DNA of 64,000 bases from Hyphomicrobium sp. ghe19 (GTDB taxonomy: Bacteria; Pseudomonadota; Alphaproteobacteria; Rhizobiales; Hyphomicrobiaceae): NCBI RefSeq assembly GCF_902712875.1, contig NZ_LR743509.1:3858001-3922000 (forward strand), written 5' to 3'. Positions 1 to 9,245 of the stretch are shown here, piece after piece (within the stretch, counting starts at the first letter, position 1; each line of letters begins with the position of its first letter). Under the pieces are notes generated by a model. The model was not told the origin of the DNA, did no database searches, and was given only the letters and a program-made list of their open reading frames with translations. A program made the translations under genes and the position numbers.

Positions 1-1795
1 GCATCGTTACCATCGACATCCGAACTTCATATTGGATGCCGCCCATAATGCCTGAGACGATGTAGTGATTGCCGGCGGCTGGATTAAGGACCGTGGTTTC
101 CATCGATACGGCGTCGCCCACCTTACGCCATTCCAGCTTGAGCTGCGTCACCGTCGTGTCGTCGATTGGAGTCCAATCGACGCGTAGCGCTGGCGCTTGC
201 TCAAACCCCTCACCGTCGAGCAACACGGTAGTCGCTTTAAGCCCCTGTACGCTGGCAAGTCGATCGCCGCCGGCGCCGACGTCGTGCGGGGTAAGCGGGT
301 CGATTTCGTCCGTTCCGGAGCTGAAGGCAAATACTGAGTTCGACGTTTCCCTGATCTCAATCGGGACTGTCAGATCATTGTTCGGCTTCGATTGGAGCAC
401 GCGGAACTTCATCCCCTCAAAGCCGTATCGCTTGGAATTCCACGTGATCCAATCACATGACTCGAGCACGGCAGCCCTGGCGCGCAATGTCAGACCAAGA
501 TTGCGTTGGAACCGGCCTTCACGCCGATAGATTTCCATCGCGCGCTGTCCCTGTGTGCCGCTCTGCACATAGGGAAATGAGTAGTCGGCGACCAACTCGG
601 CTCCGCCGTCCGCTTCCCGGTCCTCGAGGGACGCGCGCGGCGGCAAGGCTCCCTGATTGTAGAGCTGAGAAGGATCGGTGAACGAGCCGAATACCGTGTT
701 GACCAAGGCATCGCGCGGCAGCTTCGGGATGTACCTCACCGGCACGCCAGCAATCAGATCGTCGTCCGTGATGGTCATCACCGACGCTTGAGCCGCACCG
801 GGGTAAAGCTTGAAGACGCCGCCGCTGTCCGACAATTCGCCCGCCATGCACGTTTTGAAGTCGCGCACCACGGTTCCATGATCGGAATCAACGGCGAGAA
901 TACCGTCGAGGCAATACCGCGGCTCTTTCGAGCCGTCCTTTTTGATATATTCCTCGTCGCAGATGTTCGCCGCAGCGGTCCATACTGCGATCGGCATCGA
1001 GACGGCTGGGCAGTTCATGCCGCCGACTTTGTGCCCATGGACATACACACCGCGTTTGTAGTTGTACGTGATGACGGCGCCGTTGCGCGTCCATTCATAG
1101 GTGCTCTCGTCACCCCAGCGATGAGAGCCCGACCCGCCAGCCGTGGAGTCTTTGCGCCAGTCGTAGAACCGGCCGCCGCGAATGACCCAGAGAAAATCCG
1201 GAATGCCGTTTTTGTATTTCTCGTTGTCGCTCTTCATGGTGACGCGGGCGTAACAGACGCCGCGGCCGCGACGGTTCGCGGAGTAGGGTGTCCCTGATGC
1301 TTTGGCGACCAGGTCTTCGTCGGCCTCTTGGTCCCACTCGCCGTTGTGGAACTCGATCCACATAACGCCGGGGTATTCCGCGACGGGTTGGCCGCTGACG
1401 ATCAGGTTACCGCGTCCATCTCGAAGGATCTGCTTCGCGCCAAGCGTCAGCTTTTTCCCGGCGCCATAGACCGCTTCGAGCCCGTCACAAGGAATGTCAC
1501 CGAGCTTGTAAACGAGTTGGACGTAATCGTTTCCGTTCGGCCCATACGTGTTGTGATACTTCAGCCAGCCCTTAGTTGGAGCGTAGCCGAACGGGATTTC
1601 TCTCGGTTCATTGACGCTATACCCGAGCGAGAGTTGCGCTCCCTTAGCCTGCGAACTCCCGCTGGTTTGCGGCTTGAGCTTATTGCTCAGATACGAGAGG
1701 CCGAACGAAAGACCGATTCCGACTATGGCTTCGCCGACGAGACCGAGACTGCCGAGCCCGATCAACGGGGCCAGCAGCGGAGCAAGAATAGCCAT
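1..1795 (-). CDS. phage tail tip / host-specificity protein, 3' part missing
   Basis: The frame is open from an ATG at 1795 down to the left edge, about 598 codons with no stop, so the C-terminus is outside the window. The N-terminus is hydrophobic and Gly/Ala rich (MAILAPLLAPLIGLGSLGLV), as in the N-termini of gpJ-like tail-tip proteins of siphoviruses and gene transfer agents. Tyr- and Trp-rich segments follow (for example GWLKYHNTYGPNG and GIPDFLWVIRGGRFYDW), typical of the distal tail. It starts one base after the stop of the upstream tail gene and is the last visible gene of the morphogenesis operon. Family role: host recognition and cell-wall contact at the tail tip. The assignment rests on position and general character, not on a motif that settles it. 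Confidence 0.75.
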   Translation of the reverse strand, partial: MAILAPLLAPLIGLGSLGLVGEAIVGIGLSFGLSYLSNKLKPQTSGSSQAKGAQLSLGYSVNEPREIPFGYAPTKGWLKYHNTYGPNGNDYVQLVYKLGDIPCDGLEAVYGAGKKLTLGAKQILRDGRGNLIVSGQPVAEYPGVMWIEFHNGEWDQEADEDLVAKASGTPYSANRRGRGVCYARVTMKSDNEKYKNGIPDFLWVIRGGRFYDWRKDSTAGGSGSHRWGDESTYEWTRNGAVITYNYKRGVYVHGHKVGGMNCPAVSMPIAVWTAAANICDEEYIKKDGSKEPRYCLDGILAVDSDHGTVVRDFKTCMAGELSDSGGVFKLYPGAAQASVMTITDDDLIAGVPVRYIPKLPRDALVNTVFGSFTDPSQLYNQGALPPRASLEDREADGGAELVADYSFPYVQSGTQGQRAMEIYRREGRFQRNLGLTLRARAAVLESCDWITWNSKRYGFEGMKFRVLQSKPNNDLTVPIEIRETSNSVFAFSSGTDEIDPLTPHDVGAGGDRLASVQGLKATTVLLDGEGFEQAPALRVDWTPIDDTTVTQLKLEWRKVGDAVSMETTVLNPAAGNHYIVSGIMGGIQYEVRMSMVTM

Positions 1796-1796
1796 G

Positions 1797-2231
1797 CTAG
1801 CCGATCCTATATGCGGTGGTCAGCGTGCTGACGGGGAAGCGCACCCAGCCGTCTAGGCCGCGCGAGATTGCCTCTGCGCCGAGCACAATGGCGGGGCTGG
1901 TCAACGGATCCTCGGGGTTGCCGACGTAACCGGCATCACCGCGACGAGCCATCGAAGGGGAAATGGTATCAAACGACGCGTCACAGAATGATTTGACCGA
2001 GCGATGTCCGGTGCGCGCCAACGCCTTCGCGGCGCCCAGCGCTGAGCTCCAGCGTCCCGCGATTTCAAACGGATCGCAGTCAGTGATCGCAAAGACCACA
2101 TCGGAGAACAGAACCGCGCAATCGGTCTGCCCCCAAATGAAGTCCACCTCTTTAAGATGCTCATCGACAGCCATGCTGAGGCGTTCCGGCCAGTCGGCTC
2201 GGCGCACTCCCGCGAATAAGATGGTGCTCAC
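1797..2231 (-). CDS. phage tail-region protein, DUF6950-like
   Basis: 144 residues. The segment FIWGQTDCAVLFSDVVFAITDCDPFE (about residues 31-56) resembles the W-G-x-x-D-C-A motif of DUF6950 and NlpC/P60-like proteins that sit just before the tail-tip gene in many alphaproteobacterial phages. In such proteins the Cys would be the nucleophile of a peptidase that opens the cell wall, but I cannot identify a clear catalytic His here, so activity is uncertain. It overlaps the upstream tail gene by 4 bases and abuts the tail-tip gene, so it is translated within the morphogenesis operon. Confidence 0.7.
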   Translation of the reverse strand: MSTILFAGVRRADWPERLSMAVDEHLKEVDFIWGQTDCAVLFSDVVFAITDCDPFEIAGRWSSALGAAKALARTGHRSVKSFCDASFDTISPSMARRGDAGYVGNPEDPLTSPAIVLGAEAISRGLDGWVRFPVSTLTTAYRIG

Positions 2232-2842
2232 CCGAACAACCTCGCGAGGAAGCTCTTCTTCTGAGCCGGCGGTGGTTGTGGGTTTCGGCCCCAGTCGACC
2301 GTCTGCGTGATCGCTGATGCCGCCGAAGCAAAGAAGTCGTCGAGCGGGTCACGCGTATGCTGGTCGGCGTCTGATGACGTGCTGCCGCCGGCGCGGGAAT
2401 ATTCACGCGAGGCGCCGACGCACTGCAGTTTGAGCGGCACGGTGCTGCCGACGCCCTCCTCCCAGAAAAGCTGATCCATAAAGCCAGCGAACTCCTCGCT
2501 GACGTGAAGCACCTGAGGCGCATCGATCGCGATAATCACGCGCTGGATCAGGGCTGGTTGCTGCGACCAGCTCACGCCCTCGACCATCGACACGATATCG
2601 GGGTCGAGCGCTGAGAAGTTGATGTTCACGGTCTGCGTCGACATATCGGCAACCGAGGCAGCCGATTCCAAAGTGAACCGGCCCGCGGCTCCGCTGTAAA
2701 CATCGCCGTCGACCTGGATCAGACCCAGGTCATCCCAGAAGCAGAGAGGCGCGTGCGATGACGGCATCAGCTTGACGAGCGCGCGCACCTTGAACCGCCC
2801 ACTGTCGAGGGCGGCCAGGGCCTGCGAAGATATGATGCGCAT
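2228..2842 (-). CDS. distal tail / baseplate hub-like protein
   Basis: 204 residues, beginning MRIISSQALAALDSGRFKVR. The N-terminal part reads like the DUF2163/BR0599-type hub proteins of gene transfer agents and siphoviruses: a beta-rich domain with Trp and Gly (PLCFWDDLGLIQVDGDVYSG) followed by a segment about reference values (ALDPDIVSMVEGVSWSQQPA). The C-terminus is Pro/Lys rich (PPPAQKKSFLARLFG). It lies between the second distal tail gene and the DUF6950-like gene, the position where hub proteins sit. Family assignment is by resemblance and gene order. Confidence 0.6.
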   Translation of the reverse strand: MRIISSQALAALDSGRFKVRALVKLMPSSHAPLCFWDDLGLIQVDGDVYSGAAGRFTLESAASVADMSTQTVNINFSALDPDIVSMVEGVSWSQQPALIQRVIIAIDAPQVLHVSEEFAGFMDQLFWEEGVGSTVPLKLQCVGASREYSRAGGSTSSDADQHTRDPLDDFFASAASAITQTVDWGRNPQPPPAQKKSFLARLFG

Positions 2843-3529
2843 TTAGTAGGTCTGCACCGCAGAGAACGATACCGAGCCGGTTTGACCTTCTCCAAAGGGG
2901 CCGCGGATGCTCGAGGCATCAATCACGGCCAGGCACCACGGCTTGACGAATGTCGCGATGACCTCCGGTGATGCCATGAACGAGATTGGAACCCTCGGGC
3001 GAACCGTTACGGTGATCTTGCCGAGGTTGTTCGCCACAGCAGGAGCGATCAAGCGATGCAGTGTACGTGACGGGCCAAACGGCATCGACACCATATCGTA
3101 GCGCTGCAATGAGAAGGTTTTCGGGACGCCGGCTAGCGTGATGGTGTCGAGCTGGGTCCCTATACTTTCGACGGCACAGGTACCGTCGAAGGGGGTCGCG
3201 CCGTCGGCCAGCGTCAAACCACCGAACCCGCGCTTATAGTTCCGAGGGAAGCGCAAATGTGGATGCCACGCTTTGAAAAGGATCTCACCGCCGTCGAGGC
3301 TGCTAATCCACGCGAGATAATCCATGGCGACATCGCTATGAACTGTCGGCGACGCAAAACTCATTTGCCACAGCTCAGGGGCGAGATTGGCGACCTGTGC
3401 CTTGCTGCCGCGCGTAGCCGCCTTGCTCTGGTTATACAGAGGCTCGAACTCTGCACTGTTGAACGGCATGAACCCATTGGCCATGGTCGGCATTTCCCGC
3501 GGGTTGCCATCGGTAAATATCAGTGACAC
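2843..3529 (-). CDS. distal tail protein downstream of the tape measure
   Basis: 228 residues, MSLIFTDGNPREMPTMANGF to the C-terminus SVSFSAVQTY. It is the first gene after the tape measure, where Dit-like distal tail proteins or DUF2460/hub-type proteins are expected. The sequence is rich in beta-type segments and aromatic residues (LRFPRNYKRGFGGLTLADG). No catalytic motif is visible and there are no membrane segments. The stop abuts the next gene (start at 2842). Role inferred from synteny only. Confidence 0.55.
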   Translation of the reverse strand: MSLIFTDGNPREMPTMANGFMPFNSAEFEPLYNQSKAATRGSKAQVANLAPELWQMSFASPTVHSDVAMDYLAWISSLDGGEILFKAWHPHLRFPRNYKRGFGGLTLADGATPFDGTCAVESIGTQLDTITLAGVPKTFSLQRYDMVSMPFGPSRTLHRLIAPAVANNLGKITVTVRPRVPISFMASPEVIATFVKPWCLAVIDASSIRGPFGEGQTGSVSFSAVQTY

Positions 3530-3540
3530 GGGCGGCCTCC

Positions 3541-6500
3541 TTAGATCTTGCGGTCGTTGCGCGCCTGGCGCACGACGTCGACGATCGTACTGGGTAGGGC
3601 CGCGGCCATTCGTTTCTGGCTGGCGGCAACCTGACGACCGCTTTCGTCGACGACAACTGCGCGAAGCATGTCGCTATCGAGCGAGACACGGACATCGAGA
3701 CGTTGAGAACCGCCCTGTCCGCTTCCGGCCGCCTGCCCCTTCGGCAACACGATCTCGCCCTTCTGCAGAATCGCGGGCATTTCCCCAGGGCGGAACGGCG
3801 AGGCGCCAGCTATGCCGCCATTGTGGTAGCGCGGGGCGCCTGCGAACGCGGCGAGCGGAACGCTCCGACGCGGATAGTTGTCGTTGCCCGCGATGCCGCC
3901 TGAGTGAAGGATTCCCGGCAGAATATTGCCGCCGAAGAGGCCCCCTCCTCCCTTTATGAAGCCACCTCCGGACAGACCAGCGAAGAGCATGTTGAGCGAA
4001 TTGTCGAGCATCTTGCTCGCCAGGTTACTCAGGGCATTGCCCAGCGCTTCGGTCGCCGATTTACCTGCCATCATGTCGTGAAGGAATGAGCTCGCGAATT
4101 CCTTCTGGATCTCGATCGAACGTGAGAGCTGTTCATTGAAGCGGATTTCGGCGGCAATCATTTCGTTTTGAGCGCCAACGATCTTCCCGTCCGTCAGCAG
4201 ACCCAGCGACTGCATGCGCGAATAGACAGTTTGATCGATGTCGCTGCGACCCAATTGTTCCCGTTCGAACCTTAGGCCCCGTAGCGTCTCCGCTTGCTTG
4301 AGGCGTTGATTGATAGTGTTGAGCTGGTCTGCTTCAGCGACGAGGGCGAGATAATGTTTTCGGTCGTACTGTTCCTTGTTGCCATAGATGCGAAGCGCTT
4401 CCTCTTCGAGCGACTGACGAATTTCCGCCGCCGCCCGCGCCTGCTCCTGCACTGCAACGCTCTGTCCTTCCAAACTGAGTTCAAGGCGAGCGAGTTCGAT
4501 ACGCTGCTGGGCCTGCAACAGACGCTGCTCAAACGCTTCCCGCATTTTTTTGGCGTTATCGTCTTCGCTTAGATGGGCGGTCGGAGGTGGCTCCAAGCCG
4601 AGCGTCTTCTTGTCCCCATCCGTCATGACGCCATTGATGGCGCGGATCGCGGCTTCAGCACCTTGGACTTTCGATTCCACTTCCGCAGCGTTCTTGGCAA
4701 TAGCTAGGAGCGCCGGTCCCAACCCAATGGCGAGTGACCGATCAGTGCGAGAAAGATCGTCGATAGCAGTTCGAAAATCTGAAGCTGACAGCGCGCCGTC
4801 GCGAAATTTCGCGATGAGATCGTTGACTTGATTAATGTTTGCAAGCTGCGAGGAGTCACCGCGGGCCATAAACGTCGGGATCTTGCCGACGCTGTTCCTC
4901 ACAGTCTGTAATTCAGTTTTGAAGTCCTGGAGATTGCGCGTGGCGTCGAGCCATGTTCCTTTGGCGATCTTATCCGCCCAATTACCCGAAGCCGCGCCAG
5001 CGCGCTCATAGGCCTCCCGGATCTGCTCAACGATAGAGCGGTGCGATTCCATCGCCCTCGTCGCGAGGGTGGCGCGTGTTGCCCAGACCGCTAGACCGAC
5101 CGAGATCGCCGTGAATGCGAGGCCGACGGGTCCACCAAAAAAGGCGAACACCGATTGTAAACCCCGCATAGCGATCGTCGACACTCTTGCCGCGAGCGTC
5201 GTACGCGCCAACGCCGCCACGTGCGCATTTTGCGCCGCCGTCGCGGCAGTCGCCGATACTGCCCCCGTTCGATCGGCCATAGCAGCTTCCAAGGCGCTGC
5301 GTGCGCGCATTTCATTTGCCGTGGCACTCCCGATGACGACGGCATTGCCGGTCGCGACGGCAAAACGGTATTGAATGGCGGCCGCTGCTGCACCTGCATA
5401 GGCAGCCACGAGCCGTCCGGCGAAGATCGCCGCCACTCCCACTGCGGCCTTGACTAGCACCGACATGCTATCAGCAATGCCAATGATCGCCGTCGCGAGA
5501 GACTCCGAGAGCTTGTTGTTCTGGTCGAAGACGCCAATGGTTTGCATCAGCGAGTTGCGCATGATCATCAGCGCGTCGCCGATCGTGGCGGGCATCTTTT
5601 CCGCTTCTGCGCGCAACGTCTCCATGCGCTTCGTGAGCGCATTGTAAATGACAGATGCCGTGATTTTTCCCTGCTCGCCAACCCGGCGTAGCTGGTTGGT
5701 GGTCACTCCAAGTTCCTCGGCAAGTACCTCTGAAACACGGCCGCCGGTCCGGATGACCGTATTGAGTTCGACGCCGCGCAAACTTCCCAATGCCATCGCT
5801 CTTGCAAGCGATTCCTGCACTTGGGCGGCGCGATCACCCTTAGCTCCGGATACGACCATCGCGAGGTTGAGAGCTTCCGTATAGTCGAGTTGCTGCGTTG
5901 TGGTCTTGCCGAGCTCTTTCAGAACGGTGGAGTTTTGAATGTAACTTTCGGCGGTCTGATCGAGCGCCGAATATGTTCGCCGAGCAATAGTCGCAATGCG
6001 GTTGAGAGCGGCCGCACTGTTGTCCATGTTGCCGATCGCCAACCCAACGCGCGCGTTGAGATCCGACCAAGTGTCAGCGAAGCCGACGGCAAACCTCTTC
6101 ACCGCCAACACCGCACCGCTGAGGCCGAGCGTCATCACGACCGTGCTTACATTGGTTTGCCGGATCAGTTCGCCAAGGCTCCGGAACCGCGAGGCGACCC
6201 CGCCAAGAGGTCCGTCGAGCGCAGCCGCGGCCTGGCCTAATTTGCGCAGGCCGTCGCTCGCTTCATCGGTGGAAGCGACTACGCCCTGCGAGGCACCGGA
6301 TCGAACTTGTCGATAGGCGGCCTCGGCTCGAGCCAATGCCGCGGTATGTGCTGCCTCGTCGATCGCTCCGACTTTGAGGGCGCGGTTAATTTCCTCGATC
6401 GAGGCGGCATACTGCTTTTGTGCAGAGAGGAGCGGATTGTATTTTGCCTCAAGGCGATCAAGCTCCTCACCAAACGCAGCGATGTCGGCAGCACGCGCAA

Positions 6501-6972
6501 CCGTTCCGAAATCGTCCTTCACATTCAGCCGCTGATCGATTGCGCCCGCTGAATTCGTCTGCCCTGCCATAACGGCGTTGGCCTTTTCAACGGTCGCGGC
6601 AAGCTTAGTGTAGCCGGACTCCGCGAGCTGCGCCGCGCTAGCAGTCATTCCGAACTTTTTGTTGATCCCATCGAGAATGGTGCCGGCTTGCCCGAGCGGT
6701 ACGTTACCGGTTTCAACCCCACGCCCGAGCTGACGGATCGCCGTTTCGAACCGTTGCGTGGCCGCATACCCATCGACATACTGACGCGACAATCTCTCGA
6801 CCACGCTGCCAGCTACGCTGATCTTTTGCTGACTGGACGTAACGGACGTGCTCAGGCGTTGGCTTGAAGCAGCGCCCGCTTGGTCTGCGGCGACTTTCTG
6901 ATCCATACCGGCCTTGTACTGGCCGGCATCCATCGCGGCTCGGACGCGTAGTTCGCTGAGCTTCTGGACCAC
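3541..6972 (-). CDS. tail tape measure protein
   Basis: 1143 residues, the longest gene of the block, placed directly after the two tail chaperone genes as in lambda-type phages. The N-terminal 250 residues are Ala/Gln/Lys-rich helical repeats. Around residues 440-620 the sequence has the TMP_N-like pattern (SLARAMALGSLRGVELNTVI, ITASVIYNALTKRMETLRAE) followed by two hydrophobic stretches (AAVGVAAIFAGRLVAAYAGA and FFGGPVGLAFTAISVGLAVW). A coiled-coil segment follows near residues 780-900, and the C-terminus is Gly rich (GLSGGGFIKGGGGLFGGNIL). Family role: scaffold that sets tail length and is ejected with the DNA. The length fits a tail of ordinary siphovirus size. Confidence 0.9.
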   Translation of the reverse strand: MVQKLSELRVRAAMDAGQYKAGMDQKVAADQAGAASSQRLSTSVTSSQQKISVAGSVVERLSRQYVDGYAATQRFETAIRQLGRGVETGNVPLGQAGTILDGINKKFGMTASAAQLAESGYTKLAATVEKANAVMAGQTNSAGAIDQRLNVKDDFGTVARAADIAAFGEELDRLEAKYNPLLSAQKQYAASIEEINRALKVGAIDEAAHTAALARAEAAYRQVRSGASQGVVASTDEASDGLRKLGQAAAALDGPLGGVASRFRSLGELIRQTNVSTVVMTLGLSGAVLAVKRFAVGFADTWSDLNARVGLAIGNMDNSAAALNRIATIARRTYSALDQTAESYIQNSTVLKELGKTTTQQLDYTEALNLAMVVSGAKGDRAAQVQESLARAMALGSLRGVELNTVIRTGGRVSEVLAEELGVTTNQLRRVGEQGKITASVIYNALTKRMETLRAEAEKMPATIGDALMIMRNSLMQTIGVFDQNNKLSESLATAIIGIADSMSVLVKAAVGVAAIFAGRLVAAYAGAAAAAIQYRFAVATGNAVVIGSATANEMRARSALEAAMADRTGAVSATAATAAQNAHVAALARTTLAARVSTIAMRGLQSVFAFFGGPVGLAFTAISVGLAVWATRATLATRAMESHRSIVEQIREAYERAGAASGNWADKIAKGTWLDATRNLQDFKTELQTVRNSVGKIPTFMARGDSSQLANINQVNDLIAKFRDGALSASDFRTAIDDLSRTDRSLAIGLGPALLAIAKNAAEVESKVQGAEAAIRAINGVMTDGDKKTLGLEPPPTAHLSEDDNAKKMREAFEQRLLQAQQRIELARLELSLEGQSVAVQEQARAAAEIRQSLEEEALRIYGNKEQYDRKHYLALVAEADQLNTINQRLKQAETLRGLRFEREQLGRSDIDQTVYSRMQSLGLLTDGKIVGAQNEMIAAEIRFNEQLSRSIEIQKEFASSFLHDMMAGKSATEALGNALSNLASKMLDNSLNMLFAGLSGGGFIKGGGGLFGGNILPGILHSGGIAGNDNYPRRSVPLAAFAGAPRYHNGGIAGASPFRPGEMPAILQKGEIVLPKGQAAGSGQGGSQRLDVRVSLDSDMLRAVVVDESGRQVAASQKRMAAALPSTIVDVVRQARNDRKI

Positions 6973-7302
6973 TTAGGTCTTTTCCTTCTGCCTACGTGCC
7001 ACCTCTTCCAGCCATGCCGCATCGATGACCCCGAAGAGGCTTCGGAAGGTGTGGAAGTCTTGGCCGGTAATGTCGTGATCGCGGGCGTATTGGCTTATGG
7101 CCAAGTACGAGACGGGCAGCTCGCCGCCGAACGCGCCATAGGTGCGCTCGTACCGGAGCGCGTCCCAGGCTCGCCAATAGAGATCGTGCCAGAGTTGTGG
7201 CTCGGCCTCTATCGGACGTTCGGGAATATTTATGTACTGCCCGTCTTCAGGATTATCGTCGACAACCCTTTGCAACCAGGCGGAATGGCCTTCCTGGGTC
7301 AA
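6973..7302 (-). CDS. tail assembly chaperone, second frame (gpT-like, DUF1799-like)
   Basis: 109 residues if read alone from a TTG at 7302 that overlaps the stop of the gene before it (TTGA). The sequence AEPQLWHDLYWRAWDALRYE followed by a domain ending LEEVARRQKEKT resembles the DUF1799-type second tail chaperone. The frame is open upstream past the TTG to the A AAA AAC heptamer at 7326-7332, so it is most likely expressed as the extension of the first chaperone by -1 frameshifting, giving a fusion of about 254 residues. In lambda-type phages the longer product bridges the tape measure and the tail tube subunits. Confidence 0.75.
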   Translation of the reverse strand: MTQEGHSAWLQRVVDDNPEDGQYINIPERPIEAEPQLWHDLYWRAWDALRYERTYGAFGGELPVSYLAISQYARDHDITGQDFHTFRSLFGVIDAAWLEEVARRQKEKT

Positions 7303-7736
7303 ACGCCAGAGGAAGGCCGCGCGGAGTTTTTTGCGTCACGGTCCAAGACCTCGACATCGATCTGGGAAACCTTGCCCGCGCACCACTCGACTGCGGTGAC
7401 GAGGTCTCGGTAGGCGGGATCCGAAAGCTTTTCGCGCGCCTCGTCGGGCACATAAGGAATCTCCTCGCCGTCATCATCGACAAACCCCCGCCAGTCATGG
7501 AGGATATGATCCACATAGAGCTTGCCACTTGCCGCCGCGAGAACCTCCGGCGGAATGGGACCGCCATTGTATTTCCGCGTCAAACGCTGGATCAGCAGAT
7601 CGCGCGCCACCTGATAAGCCGGCAGATGCAGCGAAGAGACGTTAAGAGCAACGCCAGGCCAGTTTGGGTAAGGTATCCAGTCGCCGGCGGCTTCCCGAAC
7701 GAGGTTCGCTTTAATCGACGTAAGTTTTACAGCCAT
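7299..7736 (-). CDS. tail assembly chaperone, first frame (gpG-like)
   Basis: 145 residues, MAVKLTSIKANLVREAAGDW to the C-terminus SARPSSGV. It sits between the tail tube gene and the tape measure, the fixed place of tail chaperones. The codons GCA AAA AAC near the 3' end form a slippery heptamer in the correct phase, eight codons before the stop. Family role: coats and delivers the tape measure protein during tail assembly. It is not part of the mature virion. The predicted shifted product continues KLRAAFLWRLTQEGHSAW and then the downstream gene. Confidence 0.75.
   Translation of the reverse strand: MAVKLTSIKANLVREAAGDWIPYPNWPGVALNVSSLHLPAYQVARDLLIQRLTRKYNGGPIPPEVLAAASGKLYVDHILHDWRGFVDDDGEEIPYVPDEAREKLSDPAYRDLVTAVEWCAGKVSQIDVEVLDRDAKNSARPSSGV
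7326..7332 (-). promoter_or_regulatory. programmed -1 ribosomal frameshift site (A AAA AAC)
   Basis: On the minus strand the heptamer A AAA AAC lies in the zero frame GCA AAA AAC TCC of the first tail chaperone, which is exactly the X XXY YYZ phase. Slipping back one base moves translation into the frame of the second chaperone, which is open from here to 6973. This is the arrangement known from lambda G-GT and many other siphophages. The match is seen in sequence; the efficiency is not known. Confidence 0.8.
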
Positions 7737-7739
7737 GTT

Positions 7740-9200
7740 TCAATTCTCCACATATTCCAAACGATCAATGAGTACGTGCGCGTTCGTCAGGCTATCCATG
7801 CTCGCCTGGTAGTTGAGCGGCAGCATCACGTCCTGGTTCTTGGCTCCGGCCGATGGTGAGCCTTCCGTGAAAGTCACACGCGGCAAGCTGACGATCACAG
7901 CCTGTCCATCCTTCTGCGACCGCAGATTGATATTGCCCACCGTGCCGTCGAGAAGCTTCTCGGCGAGCGCCTTGTCGCCGAAATAGGTTTCCAGCGTACC
8001 GGTGACCGCACACTCGCCGACACCGATGTCGACGGCGCCGACGTGCCCGACGGCGCTGATCATTCTGAGATTATTGTTGACCGTCACTGACGCCGATTTG
8101 ACGTAGTTCGGGCCCGCCACGGCGACGCCGGATTCCGCGATGCGGCCGACGTTAACGTTTGCCGACATAATCGGCGCCGTCGTGGCCGGAAGAGGAGATG
8201 CGTCAAGAGGCACCGTCGTCAGTTCGCCGGTCAAGCCATTGAACGTCACCGAGCCGGTGATCATTTCCTCCGTCGTCCAAGTGAGCTCGCCTTGCGCCAC
8301 TACCATCCCGCGCTGGATGATGTAGCTCGGCACCGCTTGCGCCAAGAACCCACGTTCGATCGTCAATGAGCGCCGATCGACACCGTTCTTCACATGATCG
8401 CCGAAGAAGACACGGATGGTTTTACCGGCGCCATTGTCGACGGCCCAACCCATCGGCAGGTTGTCTAAAGTCAGCTTGTGTGCAGCGACGCCGATGACGC
8501 GCGCGTAGGCATTGACCGCCGCCGTTGCGAATCGATAGGCGGCGCCAAATCCTCCGACCTTGATCCACTGGCCTGGAACAATACCGAGAGCGGAAAGGTC
8601 GAGTGCGGTCGAAGTGATCGCGTCGGCCGCCGCCTGGATGTCGCCGGCGGCACCTTGGAAGCCGACGACCTTGATGCGCGCGTTTTCTGGCGGCGCGGCC
8701 TCGTCCGTCAAGAGGTCATCGCCAACGGCCGGGACTGTCGCCGAGCCGGTCTTCAGGACGAACAACCCGTTGTTGCCGGCGTTCGCAAAGCCAGAGGTCT
8801 TGACGAGATGGCCGGCGGTGAACGCCGCGCCAGCGACTACCGTGAAAACACCGTCCTCTGCCGTGACAGCTGTAATGGCACTATCCGCCGTCCCGGCGTT
8901 GTCACGGAAGGGGGTGTTGGTCCACGCCTGAAACATCAGCGACTCGAAGAAAAGCGACAGCGGGCTTTCATCGACAGGATAGGAGAGCCGGATGTTGACG
9001 GCGCCTTGGTTCGTCTCGTTGACCTTGATCGGATCAGCGCTCATCCGGTCTGAACGAATTTCGTCCGACGTGATGAACGTCGGCTGGAATTGCAGCGTCT
9101 CGCCCGCGTGGCGGGCGGCACGCATCACCGGGTTTTCCGGCGTTACGCCGAGTGAAGTCTCGCGGCATACGGCAAGCCGCGTCCGATTGCTGTCCGTCAA
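7740..9200 (-). CDS. major tail tube protein
   Basis: 486 residues, starting at a TTG preceded by a strong AGGAGG five to six bases upstream, which decides the start. The product is beta-rich (repeated Thr/Val/Ala strands such as AITAVTAEDGVFTVVAGAAF) and has internal Ig-like or repeated segments, resembling long phage tail tube proteins of the Phage_tail_3/gp44 type. Gene order (after the tail terminator, before the chaperones) supports it. It forms the stacked hexamer rings of the tail tube. It is longer than typical 150-250 residue tube proteins, so extra surface domains are likely. Confidence 0.8.
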   Translation of the reverse strand: MTDSNRTRLAVCRETSLGVTPENPVMRAARHAGETLQFQPTFITSDEIRSDRMSADPIKVNETNQGAVNIRLSYPVDESPLSLFFESLMFQAWTNTPFRDNAGTADSAITAVTAEDGVFTVVAGAAFTAGHLVKTSGFANAGNNGLFVLKTGSATVPAVGDDLLTDEAAPPENARIKVVGFQGAAGDIQAAADAITSTALDLSALGIVPGQWIKVGGFGAAYRFATAAVNAYARVIGVAAHKLTLDNLPMGWAVDNGAGKTIRVFFGDHVKNGVDRRSLTIERGFLAQAVPSYIIQRGMVVAQGELTWTTEEMITGSVTFNGLTGELTTVPLDASPLPATTAPIMSANVNVGRIAESGVAVAGPNYVKSASVTVNNNLRMISAVGHVGAVDIGVGECAVTGTLETYFGDKALAEKLLDGTVGNINLRSQKDGQAVIVSLPRVTFTEGSPSAGAKNQDVMLPLNYQASMDSLTNAHVLIDRLEYVEN

Positions 9201-9245
9201 GGAAGCCTCCTGTCAGTCAAATTGTGGGGTTGAAGGTGAAAACGG

